From assembly GCA_029260575.1 (NCBI GenBank), contig JAJDDB010000004.1, forward strand, positions 186,001 through 250,000: DNA of 64,000 bases, given 5' to 3'. A program made the position numbers and the translations under genes. Each line of letters starts with the position of its first letter. Position 1 is the first letter of the stretch. This document shows, piece after piece, positions 53,678 through 62,846 of the stretch. The notes under the pieces were generated by a model. The model was not told the origin of the DNA and did not search any database. It was given only the letters and a program-made list of their open reading frames with translations. The DNA comes from Phycisphaerales bacterium (lineage in GTDB: Bacteria > Planctomycetota > Phycisphaerae > Phycisphaerales > SM1A02).

Positions 53678-54197
53678 AGTCTTGAGTACCACGTTCCAGT
53701 TGCGAGTTCCGGTTTCTGAACTGCGTTCTCTTGCTGCGCGCTATTCATACAAGGGAGAAGATCGAATAATCGGTGAGGTTGTACCTCGAATAAGAGTAGC
53801 CGGCTGTCTCTCGACCGCTGACCTTGTCGAGTTGGGGACGTGGAAGTCGCCGCGCATCCGCTCGCGCGTAGCCAGCAATTCGGACGAGTTGACAACGGAG
53901 GCAACACGAGTAGCACTTTCCACCAATTCAGAAGAATTGCGCATTAAGGTGCTCCTTGCGCTGTTCGGTGTCGGATGGCCTGTGGCGTCCGTGATTCTTC
54001 ATCTGTGCCACTGCGAGGACTATCCGATTCTCGACTTTAGGGCGCTTTGGTCATTGCAAACACCTGTGCCGAAGCAGTACACGTTTGAATTCTGGAATGC
54101 CTACACGGCGTGTTGTAGGCGGTTGGCGCAGAAACATTCTCTGAGCATGCGCGATTTGGATCGAGCGCTTTGGCAGTACTCGAAGGAGAATGCGTAA
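53670..54197 (+). CDS. helix-hairpin-helix-like protein
   Basis: A 175-aa protein. The central segment LLALFGVGWPVASVILHLCH followed by YPILDFRALWSL resembles a helix-hairpin-helix of the DNA glycosylase type, with Asp in the position of a catalytic acid. I have seen this segment as a recurring family but cannot name it. The rest is helical. The gene lies between the small acidic protein and the nuclease on the same strand. Confidence 0.55.
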   Translation: MDEVLSTTFQLRVPVSELRSLAARYSYKGEDRIIGEVVPRIRVAGCLSTADLVELGTWKSPRIRSRVASNSDELTTEATRVALSTNSEELRIKVLLALFGVGWPVASVILHLCHCEDYPILDFRALWSLQTPVPKQYTFEFWNAYTACCRRLAQKHSLSMRDLDRALWQYSKENA

Positions 54198-54266
54198 TCT
54201 GCTGCGTCGCCGAGTTCGATTCGGGATGAGTCGCGGTCCTTGAATTAGTTGGATTTGGAGATTGCA

Positions 54267-55241
54267 ATGTTAAAAGCGGCCCTCCACTCAAAGCTATTTC
54301 AGCTTGACTCGAATTGGTCCCGGATCGAAGACATCTTGACCGGCGACTTCTTTGGTGTGCTGAACTACCTCCCACGACAAATCTGCTTGGCGCATTTTGT
54401 AACGGCCTTGTTCTATGAAAACCGGGATTCCACGCAGCCGAGTCTGAGCGAAGCGGATTGGGAGGCCTCTGAGATTCGATTCTGGCCTCGTTTTGATGCA
54501 AGTGGTGAGGTAGTGGAGCCGGATGTCGTCCTGATAACAGATAAGTTCATCGTCGTCATAGAAGTGAAGCTCGATAGTGGCTTAGGGGACAGTCAGCCCA
54601 AACGCGAAATACTCGCTGGGCGAAATCTGGCTATCGATTACGGCCTCTCGTTCGAAGCAGTGTATTACCTTGTGATTGCGCGCTCAAAGCCAGACGTTGA
54701 TCTGAGCTTACAAGCCACTGCAGAACTGAGACATGAGATGAAGGGGCGATTGCTCCACCTGTATTGGTGGCAGGTTGCGGCGATTGCCGAGTCATGGCAG
54801 CAGGAACAGTTTGCCATGCAGCTTGAAGACGGGCAGTCCCGAATGATCGACGATCTCGTCGCAGCACTCCGGCGACGGCGTTCACTAATGTTCAGCGGGT
54901 TCGCGTTTCCTCATCTTCAACTCGTTCAACACAAGCGGTCACGATACTTCTGCCCACCGGCGTTCGCAGGATTCACAATTCTGGATGAAAATCCAGTGAG
55001 GCTCATTCATGGCCAAGTGTTTTCTCGATTCAATGGTTTCCTCGTAGGTGCTTGTGCGCCGCCAGGGCCATCACGAACCCACAGCGGCGTGTTCCTCCAT
55101 TCACGATTCAAGGGGTACGAATCCTTGGCTCGTTACATTGTGCAAGCAAACGAAAGTGTCTTCACAGCACCATCTTTCGAAGGTTTTCTCAGGGGAAGCC
55201 AAATGACTCGTTCTCAGCGCACACTTGAATTACAGAGATAG
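54267..55241 (+). CDS. PD-(D/E)XK nuclease-like protein
   Basis: A 324-aa protein started at the ATG at 54267. The core EPDVVLITDKFIVVIEVKLD has Pro85-Asp86 and Glu99-Val-Lys101, a clear PD-(D/E)XK signature. The N-terminal part is helical (FFGVLNYLPRQICLAHFVTA), and the C-terminal half is mixed with many Arg and aromatic residues. It is followed 22 nt later by an unknown gene, probably in one operon. A defence or restriction role is inferred. Confidence 0.72.
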   Translation: MLKAALHSKLFQLDSNWSRIEDILTGDFFGVLNYLPRQICLAHFVTALFYENRDSTQPSLSEADWEASEIRFWPRFDASGEVVEPDVVLITDKFIVVIEVKLDSGLGDSQPKREILAGRNLAIDYGLSFEAVYYLVIARSKPDVDLSLQATAELRHEMKGRLLHLYWWQVAAIAESWQQEQFAMQLEDGQSRMIDDLVAALRRRRSLMFSGFAFPHLQLVQHKRSRYFCPPAFAGFTILDENPVRLIHGQVFSRFNGFLVGACAPPGPSRTHSGVFLHSRFKGYESLARYIVQANESVFTAPSFEGFLRGSQMTRSQRTLELQR

Positions 55242-55263
55242 TCTTGACGGGAAGGTAAAACGA

Positions 55264-55950
55264 ATGGCAAAGATCCAAGATCGTGAACAGAATCTCTTCA
55301 ATGCGATGGACACACTCGCCCAGTTCTACGATGAAATCGAGACGTTTCTGTCGATCCTGATGAGTCAAATGGAACGTTCCGGATACACGAGTAAAGCCGA
55401 GCGGTTACGTCCGGGCACATTCACGACGAAAAACCTGACACGGCGATTGTTGGCGACGGCCACAATCGTGTACGCCAAGGCTCAAGGAGCCGCAGAAGAG
55501 TTCCTTGAAGATGATGAGGCTGAAGAGGAAGAACTCGAAGTGGCAAAATCCGGAAAGGAGGAAATACTGATTACTCCGGACTTGCGCATTCCGTTCGTTC
55601 ACATCAGTCTATATGCACCCCGCGTCATTCCCAGCGTGTCGAATCTAACATCGCCGGCGATCCAGTACGGTGCGGTTGGGCAGTTGTCGTTCCTGGAGCG
55701 TCGAACGAACGAACCTGCTTCGCCGAACTCACCTTCACTGTCGCTGAGCAATCTCGCGAATATCCGCTTTCAGTCCGCGAAAAAGATCAATGACCAAGTG
55801 AGCGTGCCGTGCTACCGGCCGAAACGGATGAAGAAGTACAAGCTCGTGGGTCAACTCGTTGGATTCGAGAATCAACGCCTTCTTGACATTGACAGCCAAG
55901 AGAAGATTCGACAAATCAGCAAGGCAATCGTCGCGGCTTCTGAACAATAG
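55264..55950 (+). CDS. unknown protein coupled to the nuclease gene
   Basis: A 228-aa protein started at the ATG at 55264. The first 60 residues are helical (ETFLSILMSQMERSGYTSKA), followed by a very acidic patch (FLEDDEAEEEELEVAK) and a beta-rich C-terminal half. No motif is recognised. It has the same orientation as the PD-(D/E)XK gene and may form a two-gene unit with it. Confidence 0.6.
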   Translation: MAKIQDREQNLFNAMDTLAQFYDEIETFLSILMSQMERSGYTSKAERLRPGTFTTKNLTRRLLATATIVYAKAQGAAEEFLEDDEAEEEELEVAKSGKEEILITPDLRIPFVHISLYAPRVIPSVSNLTSPAIQYGAVGQLSFLERRTNEPASPNSPSLSLSNLANIRFQSAKKINDQVSVPCYRPKRMKKYKLVGQLVGFENQRLLDIDSQEKIRQISKAIVAASEQ

Positions 55951-56329
55951 CTGCGATGTCACCTGCTTTCGTTGGCGAAGACCGTTCGCTCATCGCACGT
56001 GGACCGTGCGAAACCCAATTCACAAACTCGTCTCTCGCTGTAGTGACTCTCGGCCACCCTGCGCAAGTACGGTGCATCAATGAATTGACGCGCCGTGGAT
56101 CATGACTGTCAGATATGGTCGCATGGATTGGCCGGCAATTATCGTTACAGGAGAGTCGTAGTAAGTCGTTTATTGGTCAATTGTTGCTGTGATGCTCGAT
56201 CCCGGAATATAACAGTGCATTCTCAGGTCTTGCCGTCGGCATTCGCTTGCTCTACATTTGCTCTGCCAAACGACGAGCTCGTCTTTCGCAAGACGGCATT
56301 CGGTTAACCGCAGCTAGGGGGTATTTTAA
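55951..56329. other. intergenic region without a supported gene
   Basis: This 379-bp gap has low GC and many stop codons in all frames. A perfect CGGTTAACCG palindrome lies at about 56301-56310, just upstream of the next ribosome binding site (TAGGGGG). It probably holds the promoter of the following gene. Confidence 0.5.
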
Positions 56330-56782
56330 TTGACCAACAAGCCGGATGAAAAATGGGCACGCAGGATCATGGAGATCGCGAAGAGCGCTGGTTTCGATCG
56401 AGTCGCGGTTCATCCTGAGCACGAGCATTTGATCGTTCCATTAAGCCTACCTAATGGGCGACACCAAAATGTGTACGTACAGGTTAAAGGGCAGACTCCG
56501 CGAGGCGATGCGATGCTTACTTTCTTCTCACCGTGTCGGGAGGTTGACGAGGAGTCTTTCCTCACATCAGAAACAGAACTCGCATGGAATCTCTTGCGCA
56601 AGAATGAAGAGATTTCGTTCGGAAGATTCGCGATCTGGCGTCATGAGGATCATTACATGTTAATGGTCAGTTGTGATCACATCGAACGTACGATGGATCC
56701 TGAAGAATTTGAAGCGATGGTGAAGTACGTTGGAGTCATTGCGGATGAGTTTGAGGAATCGACAGGTGAAGACAAGTTCTAA
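56330..56782 (+). CDS. unknown protein, possible CesT/YbjN-like fold
   Basis: A 150-aa protein with a TTG start at 56330 and TAGGGGG 8 nt upstream. The pattern of an N-terminal helix, a beta meander (HEHLIVPLSLPNGRHQNVYV, ISFGRFAIWRHEDHYMLMVS) and a C-terminal helix (MDPEEFEAMVKYVGVIADEF) resembles the CesT/YbjN chaperone-like fold. The function is not known. It stands alone between two intergenic gaps. Confidence 0.55.
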   Translation: MTNKPDEKWARRIMEIAKSAGFDRVAVHPEHEHLIVPLSLPNGRHQNVYVQVKGQTPRGDAMLTFFSPCREVDEESFLTSETELAWNLLRKNEEISFGRFAIWRHEDHYMLMVSCDHIERTMDPEEFEAMVKYVGVIADEFEESTGEDKF

Positions 56783-56827
56783 CAGCTGTCGTTTCAATCA
56801 ATCTTGATATGCTAGTTGAGACCGAGG

Positions 56828-57571
56828 CTATTCAGTATGCAATTCTGGGTTCACCCAGATTGCTTCGGCAGCTTCGAGAAATGAACCTTCCTCCATCACA
56901 GCGTTCCGAAATCGACATCCTCCGGCACGTACTACTAAACAAAACTCTTGCCAGAATCGCAGGCAGACATACACCTGCGTAAGTGGCACCTTGCGATTTG
57001 GAAGCGATTCATCCAGTTCCGCCGTTATCGTTCCTTCGTGAATCTCGGCAGCGGCGAAACCTGATTCCAAGTCGAGATCAGCAATCGTTGATGCGACTCG
57101 CATGTAGTCTTCGCGGCTCACTTGAAGCCGTGCTCGATCCTCTCCTTCGTTGAATTCTCGAAGCGACGATCCACTGATTCCGTATTGACGGTTGCCAGGA
57201 TCGCGGAATTGGCCGGCCCATTTGTTGCGATGTTGGCCGAATGAGGCAGGTGCTGATTGTCCTGCGACCCATTCGGAACCGAGTTCATTGCCGGGTCCCA
57301 CATCCCCAGGCGTTTGAAGTCCATACAAGGTGGGTCGTCGTACACCAGTTCGAGCAGGGGAGCGCCACTCACCAGCTTCCTCTACAAGTCGTCCCTCAAT
57401 GGCGTGCAGCCTGCTGACGATTCTGCCAATAGCCTCAGCCCGTTCTGGAGTCTCTTGCATCAGAGCAAGTAGATCGTCGATTGCAGACCGAATCTCGTGC
57501 CAAATGGCATTTGGTCGTGGGCCAGACGGCTTTGTCGCTCTTGAGCTTTGAGTGGATTCAGGATTCTTCAT
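56828..57571 (-). CDS. hydrophilic protein of unknown function
   Basis: A 247-aa protein; I chose the start at 57571 over the Cys-rich extension to 57613. Residues about 25-75 are helical (WHEIRSAIDDLLALMQETPE), a Gly/Pro-rich loop region follows to about 150, and the C-terminus is mixed (YMRVASTIADLDLESGFAAA, VYVCLRFWQEFCLVVRAGGC). No family recognised. It is divergent from the membrane/coiled-coil operon at 57748. Confidence 0.5.
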   Translation of the reverse strand: MKNPESTQSSRATKPSGPRPNAIWHEIRSAIDDLLALMQETPERAEAIGRIVSRLHAIEGRLVEEAGEWRSPARTGVRRPTLYGLQTPGDVGPGNELGSEWVAGQSAPASFGQHRNKWAGQFRDPGNRQYGISGSSLREFNEGEDRARLQVSREDYMRVASTIADLDLESGFAAAEIHEGTITAELDESLPNRKVPLTQVYVCLRFWQEFCLVVRAGGCRFRNAVMEEGSFLEAAEAIWVNPELHTE

Positions 57572-57639
57572 GGGGCACATCGGTTGACACGTCCTTGTAG
57601 CTCCGGTGGGCACAAATGTGTGGCCTGCGTATTCTGATC

Positions 57640-57747
57640 GTCAAAAGAATAGCGTCTAATACGCGCAGACGCCACCAAAGTCCAAAAAAACATAAATTTT
57701 TTATCAGAAACGATTGACAAGACCCACAGATTTTATATTTTGTGGGC
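57640..57747 (+). promoter_or_regulatory. AT-rich upstream region of the membrane/coiled-coil operon
   Basis: A TTGACA at 57714-57719 is followed by TATATT at 57734-57739 (14-nt spacing, shorter than ideal) within a visibly AT-rich stretch. If used, transcription would begin only a few bases before the ATG at 57748, which would favour the later ATG at 57787. This is a prediction by eye. Confidence 0.35.
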
Positions 57748-59109
57748 ATGGCACATATTCCTCATCAATCAGTGACACATGAACGAATGGTGGTTGCCAG
57801 AATCGTGAAGCAGATTCGTTCGGTAATTGTATGGGTTCCAACGGTGGCCGCACTTATGGCTGCCTCACTGGCCTTCGGTGCGACGGATCCTGTGCCGGGT
57901 GAGGGGCGGATAGATTTCGGTAGTGATCAAGTCAGCGAAGTGGGTCAACTCGCTCATGAGCTAGACGCGCCGTTAGTTCAGTGGCGCTTGCAGGCACCTG
58001 GCGATACGGCATCTGACGCTGATGGGCAATGGCACTCGTATGGTCTTCAATCCGTATTGGTTCTGCGGCAGGAAGAAGCAACTGGTGAAATCGAACAGAT
58101 TCTGCTTGGTGCTCATGACATCAATTCTGTCCAAGGGCCATTACTCGTAATCGTTGAGCGCAATAGTCTGTCAACTGATCAGTCGGCCAACTCGGCGAGA
58201 TCGCAGAGTCTGGAATTCTGGTTGGTTCAATCTGTTTCATCACGCATTGTGATTGCTGGATTGGATACGAATTCACACTCCCAAGTCATAAGCGCTGAGT
58301 TCGGCAACGAGCCAGACAGAGCTTCCAATGTTGAGGTGTTGTCAGATTTGCCTTTGCGATCTGTTGTAAACGGAAGCGAATCATCCATTCCAATGAGCAA
58401 GTATGAGCCAGTTATTCAGAGTGGCTCAACCGAATCGTCTGCCGCCGGAGTGACACCAGTTGATGAGGACGAGTCAATCAAGAATCGAAATGGTGTTTCA
58501 ACGAGCGATCTTGTTTTCACAGAGTCGTCGGATCCGCGAACAACTAGTCACAGTGATACGACTCCATCGCATCAAGCCCTGGACAACAAAACGGCATCCG
58601 TTCGAGCGATCAGAAGCGATGGGTGGTCAAAGGTCCTCGGTGGGATCTTGGTCGCTGTTTTCGGCCTCGTGGCTGCGGTGTTGCTCGTTGGTCTCATTAT
58701 TTCAATCTTGGCAGGACTTTGGAATACGTTTCGACGCTGGTGGACAGACACGGTTCCATCGCAACAAAATATTCGCACTGGAGCCGTAGAAACGATACTC
58801 CCGTCAACAGCTATGCCAATTCCAGCTGCGATCTCGGCAGCCGAACCAAACAAGAAAATAGAAGTGCCGACGCCGACTAAGCCTCATGCTGTGGCGATCC
58901 GCTCAACATGTGCACCAGTCCCTTCGGAGCCTGCGATATCCGCCAATCAGAATCTAGCCAATTCGGCCAGTACTCCTCCCATCGAATCTGAATGGGAGCA
59001 CGGCTGGGAAACCGGTCAACGACTCGGTGGGTCTCGACGCATTCTTCGCGTATCTCTTTATGACAAGCTGACAAGGAAACGAGTCCCCACCAGGAGGAAT
59101 GGCAAATGA
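57748..59109 (+). CDS. exported/membrane protein, first gene of coiled-coil operon
   Basis: A 453-aa protein (440 aa if it starts at 57787). A signal or anchor segment, VIVWVPTVAALMAASLAFGA, lies near the N-terminus, then a beta-rich external domain (about 50-190), an acidic Ser/Thr linker, and a long membrane segment, LGGILVAVFGLVAAVLLVGL, at about residue 300-325. The last 110 residues, probably cytoplasmic, are hydrophilic with a final SRRILRVSLYDKLTRKR. It overlaps the next gene by 4 nt (ATGA). No known family. Confidence 0.6.
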   Translation: MAHIPHQSVTHERMVVARIVKQIRSVIVWVPTVAALMAASLAFGATDPVPGEGRIDFGSDQVSEVGQLAHELDAPLVQWRLQAPGDTASDADGQWHSYGLQSVLVLRQEEATGEIEQILLGAHDINSVQGPLLVIVERNSLSTDQSANSARSQSLEFWLVQSVSSRIVIAGLDTNSHSQVISAEFGNEPDRASNVEVLSDLPLRSVVNGSESSIPMSKYEPVIQSGSTESSAAGVTPVDEDESIKNRNGVSTSDLVFTESSDPRTTSHSDTTPSHQALDNKTASVRAIRSDGWSKVLGGILVAVFGLVAAVLLVGLIISILAGLWNTFRRWWTDTVPSQQNIRTGAVETILPSTAMPIPAAISAAEPNKKIEVPTPTKPHAVAIRSTCAPVPSEPAISANQNLANSASTPPIESEWEHGWETGQRLGGSRRILRVSLYDKLTRKRVPTRRNGK

Positions 59110-61409
59110 AGCTTTCCAACGGCAAGAAATGGTTTTCGATTGTGATGCTCATTATTGTCGGAGCGCTTGAACTGTTCATCATCCGCGCAGAGTACGGATT
59201 CCTGAATATGACCACGAATCCGACTGTCGCAGTGATCTTCGGTCTAAGTCTGATTGCTGCAACTCTGCTTTTCCTGGAGGTGCTAAAGTTTCCTCTCGCC
59301 TGGTTCATGCACATTGTGCGTCCAATGTGGCAAAAGGGAGTGATTCTGCTTCTCATTGGTGTCCTCGGACTTGCAACCGTTGAAACAATCGTCACTGGCA
59401 CGTCAAAGACATACGAGTTGTCCATTCAGCCAGCGATCGAGGCCAACACTCGCATCCGCGAACTAGAAGAAGGCATTGCACAACGCAGTGAACAGAACGC
59501 CAATCTCGAACGTTGGAATGGCGATCTCGAAGCAGCTGTTGCAACAATCGACACTTCTGTGGATGCGCGGATTCGCAGGTTAGAAGAGGATCGTAGCGCG
59601 CAACTTGAGCAGGTTGACCATGAACTAGCCCTGCTTCGTGGTGTAGGGCAAAGTTCCGTTGATGTCGATGATCGAGTTGCTGAACTTCGGCGGCAGATCA
59701 CTCACATCGAGTCTTCATTCGCCTCCACTGACAGCACAGCATCAGGTCTCGTTGCATCGTTGGCAAATGACGAAAGGGCGATAAACCAGAGATTAACGGA
59801 GGAGCTCCAATCGTATAAATTAACGATCGCGAATGAGCAGTCTCGCATCGATGAACAAATCATTGCCGCACAAGATAAATTTGACGACTCTCTGGTTTCT
59901 GCTCGCGATCAAAATCGTGAGCGCGTTGAAACAGTTGACTCTCGGCTCGCAAAATTGGGCAAGCAGCGAGCTGAACTTGATGAGCAGCGAAAGAACGAGA
60001 TCGACGAGCATTATGCGAACGATCGTCCGTTCTACAATCTCGCGGACAAACTGGAAAAGACGAATCGTCGATTTGATGCCAGAATAGCTGCTGTCGACCA
60101 AGAAAGCGATCAACTTCGAAGTGAACGCAAAGACCTACTGAACACGGCTGCACTCGATGAGATCCGTGAAGAAGGGCAAAGTCGAATTGATAAGATTCGA
60201 GCAGAGGGCACACGCCGGATTGAGTCAATCCAAAGTCAATATGACGAATTGCGCGGTAATATTACAACTGAGCTTTCGGCGATTCGCGAGCGTCGCCAGG
60301 CAATCGAGCGTGATCAGTTAACGGCAGCGATGTCAGCCCGATCAGATTCAACGGGTGAGATCAACCGATTGAATGAAGAGATCAAGCTTATCCTCTCAGA
60401 TGCAGAGCAGAAGCAACAAACTGCAGAAGCAAATAATGCTCCGGCAATTCAGGAAAAGCTCGGGGAACGTGAGAGGATTCGCGGAAGATTTGCAGGCCTT
60501 ATCTCCACTGAGCGACAACAACGAGATGCAAGCATCGAGAGCCGCCGGCAATCCGCATTAACGCCAGTCGAGTCGCAGAGGCTTCAGATGGAGAACGAGG
60601 AGAAGAGCCTCGCCGCGCGTGCTGAGATTTCTCAACTGCATTCGACCGCGAGTGAGTCAAAGCGCCAATCAATCGTTTATCAGTTGTCCAGGCTTTTCGC
60701 TAAGACCGATACACCGACGGATGAAGAGGTTCAATTCACGCTCAAGACTGTGCTCCCGATTGTTGCGTTCGTCGTAGCCTATGTACCGGTCTTCGGATTC
60801 AAGATGGGGTTGTGTGCCTTGTACGGAACAGGGCGTCGTCGATCAATCTCGGAGATTAAACACAAACTGGCAGCCCGTGAGGAAAGACTAGCAGCCGAAG
60901 CGATACGTGAGCGGGATGAGGTATCAAGCGAGCTGGAGTCCGCCAAGAAAGGTGCTGAGCGACGCATTGCAGAAACTGAGCAACGAGCCAATCGAGAAAT
61001 GGCAGCTGTTGAACGTCGCGCAAGAAAAGAGATCGACGCCGCCACTGCTCGTGAAACACAAACTAAGAAGGATGCGCTGACAACTGCCCATAAGGAAGTT
61101 GCGTCTGAAATCGATTCCCTGAACAAGGAGAACGAGAGTCTTTCTAAATCTACTGAGCATTACGCTCTGCGCATCAACGACCAAGAGCAACTCATCGATC
61201 GTAAGGATCAACAGTTGGCCAAGCTGCAATCTCTGCTCGCGGAAAAAGACCGCGAGATTCGAGAATCGCGACAAGAGTTTCAGGCTTGGGTCATAGGGAA
61301 TCCAACGCTGACAATTCTTGAGGAACACCGCGAGAAGACTCCCAACAACCCTGTGAATGTCAACGGACGAACGTACAAGATTGATCAAAACGGTCTCACA
61401 GCAAGCTAA
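59106..61409 (+). CDS. membrane-anchored long coiled-coil protein
   Basis: A 767-aa protein. Three N-terminal membrane helices (about 10-28, 41-60, 78-96) are followed by a coiled coil to about residue 540 (for example NTRIRELEEGIAQRSEQNAN), a fourth membrane helix (VLPIVAFVVAYVPVFGFKMG, about 547-570), a second coiled coil (590-720) and a small beta-like end (NPVNVNGRTYKIDQNG). It starts within the stop of the upstream membrane gene. The composition suggests a large membrane scaffold or signalling assembly; the function is unknown. Confidence 0.65.
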   Translation: MKLSNGKKWFSIVMLIIVGALELFIIRAEYGFLNMTTNPTVAVIFGLSLIAATLLFLEVLKFPLAWFMHIVRPMWQKGVILLLIGVLGLATVETIVTGTSKTYELSIQPAIEANTRIRELEEGIAQRSEQNANLERWNGDLEAAVATIDTSVDARIRRLEEDRSAQLEQVDHELALLRGVGQSSVDVDDRVAELRRQITHIESSFASTDSTASGLVASLANDERAINQRLTEELQSYKLTIANEQSRIDEQIIAAQDKFDDSLVSARDQNRERVETVDSRLAKLGKQRAELDEQRKNEIDEHYANDRPFYNLADKLEKTNRRFDARIAAVDQESDQLRSERKDLLNTAALDEIREEGQSRIDKIRAEGTRRIESIQSQYDELRGNITTELSAIRERRQAIERDQLTAAMSARSDSTGEINRLNEEIKLILSDAEQKQQTAEANNAPAIQEKLGERERIRGRFAGLISTERQQRDASIESRRQSALTPVESQRLQMENEEKSLAARAEISQLHSTASESKRQSIVYQLSRLFAKTDTPTDEEVQFTLKTVLPIVAFVVAYVPVFGFKMGLCALYGTGRRRSISEIKHKLAAREERLAAEAIRERDEVSSELESAKKGAERRIAETEQRANREMAAVERRARKEIDAATARETQTKKDALTTAHKEVASEIDSLNKENESLSKSTEHYALRINDQEQLIDRKDQQLAKLQSLLAEKDREIRESRQEFQAWVIGNPTLTILEEHREKTPNNPVNVNGRTYKIDQNGLTAS

Positions 61410-61840
61410 CTATCAAGATCAAACAGTGTTCGATTCACTAGGCTTTTATTCTGCAATAGGACAAGGCATCAGATTCTTCGAAAAGCCGACATTTGCCACA
61501 TCGTGATTTTTCGATCGGCAGCCAAGCCACAATTCATCTAGCCGACCGCGATGTGAGGTTGGATGTGACTGGTTGATCGGGGTCAGTTGTTGCTCTCAGC
61601 TCGACACCACGAGCCAAGGGGCAGGGATCATTGAAATCCAACTCGTTTTGTGGATCGCCTTCCTGTTCAAAAACTCTATCGCACGGAAGTCGAACCGTTG
61701 CGAGGGTAGGGGGGCGGACGGAGAGAGGTTGGATGTCATCCAGAAGCGGGTGCAATCGCTCGCTCGGACACCGAAAAGTGCTGTGCATCGATACGAGCGC
61801 GCAATGATCGATTTGAAATCCTCTGATCGTGACTTCGGCT
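61410..61840. other. intergenic region downstream of the coiled-coil operon
   Basis: This 431-bp gap has no supported gene. Open frames here on both strands overlap the transposase antisense or lack ribosome binding sites. No terminal inverted repeat of the neighbouring transposase was recognised, though the right-hand element end may lie here. Confidence 0.45.
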
Positions 61841-62575
61841 TCACGCCGCAGCGAGGTAGTAGTGCCGGAGTAATCCGCCCAGCCGTTCGTCGCAGTGGAG
61901 TTCGTCTGGTGGAAGCGGCGATGCTCGCGCAGGCCACTCGCCTTTCAATGGCAGATTGCCAAGTGACTGGTGGGGGCGCTGTGTGTTGTAGTAGTCCACG
62001 AACTCGCGGACCAGGAAATCGAGATGCCGCTGACCGAAGGCGACAAAGTGGTCCAGGCATTCCTGCTGCAGCGTCTGGATGAACCGCTCGGCATAGGCAT
62101 TGAGGTTCGGTGAGACGGGTGTGATGGCGTGTCCGGTGACACCGCGAAGACTTAACTCGTGATCGAAGCGTGGACTGAAGTTGAGGTCGTTGTCACGAAT
62201 GATAAAGGTGGGGGCGTTCGGATCGCCTCTCAGGCGATCGACAAACGCCACCGCCTGCTCCGCGCACCAGTCACCGTTGGAGTGGAATGTGCATGGGCTG
62301 GCCCAGACGCGCCTGCTCGCGATATTGATGAAGATCAGCACTCGGGCGAATCGAAACCCTGTTGTCGTCCAGATACGCTTGGTCACGATGTCACACGCCC
62401 AGAGTGTTTGGCCGTGACGCTTAAGGAATTGATCCCACGTGTTCTCCGATCGATGTGGCGTAGGATCGTGGCCGTGATCGCGAAGGATGTTGTAGACAGT
62501 CGTCCGGCTGATCTTGTGAATGCCGAGCTTTCTCAATTCACCGAGAATGCGGGTACAGTTGTATGACTTCACCAT
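61841..62575 (-). pseudogene. IS-type transposase, 5'-truncated (DDE integrase core)
   Basis: A 244-aa remnant of a DDE transposase with the rve core: WACDI (first Asp), TFIIRDNDLNF (second Asp) and NAYAERFIQTLQQECLD (Glu). The C-terminal FVDYYNTQRPHQSLGNLPLK is typical. The N-terminal helix-turn-helix is cut: the frame begins close to CTRILGELRKLGI, which in full-length relatives is preceded by about 80-100 residues. No upstream reading frame supplies them. It appears to be an inactive fragment of an insertion sequence. Confidence 0.8.
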
Positions 62576-62846
62576 TTGAACAAATCACAATATCAAGCCC
62601 AAGACTCGCGGGATGGACGGTGGCATCAGGTCCAACGTGGTGCGATTTCAGGTTGCGCAATCTGAAATCAAATGGTGTAACTCGCTGGATAAATTGATCT
62701 TATGTGTCCGTGAGTCATTTAGATTTCGCCCAGAAAAACCCTCGTAATGCGTATCTGAGGTCCTAGAATGTGGGGATTGCGTGTGGGCAACGCCGATCTC
62801 CATTGAGAGGCATCAGAAATCGCTATACTCGGACTTTCGTAAGAGG

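Noticed and set aside
61573-62082. 169-aa + strand open frame across the transposase end
   Set aside because: Most of it is antisense to the transposase with its conserved DDE core; the remainder lacks coding character.
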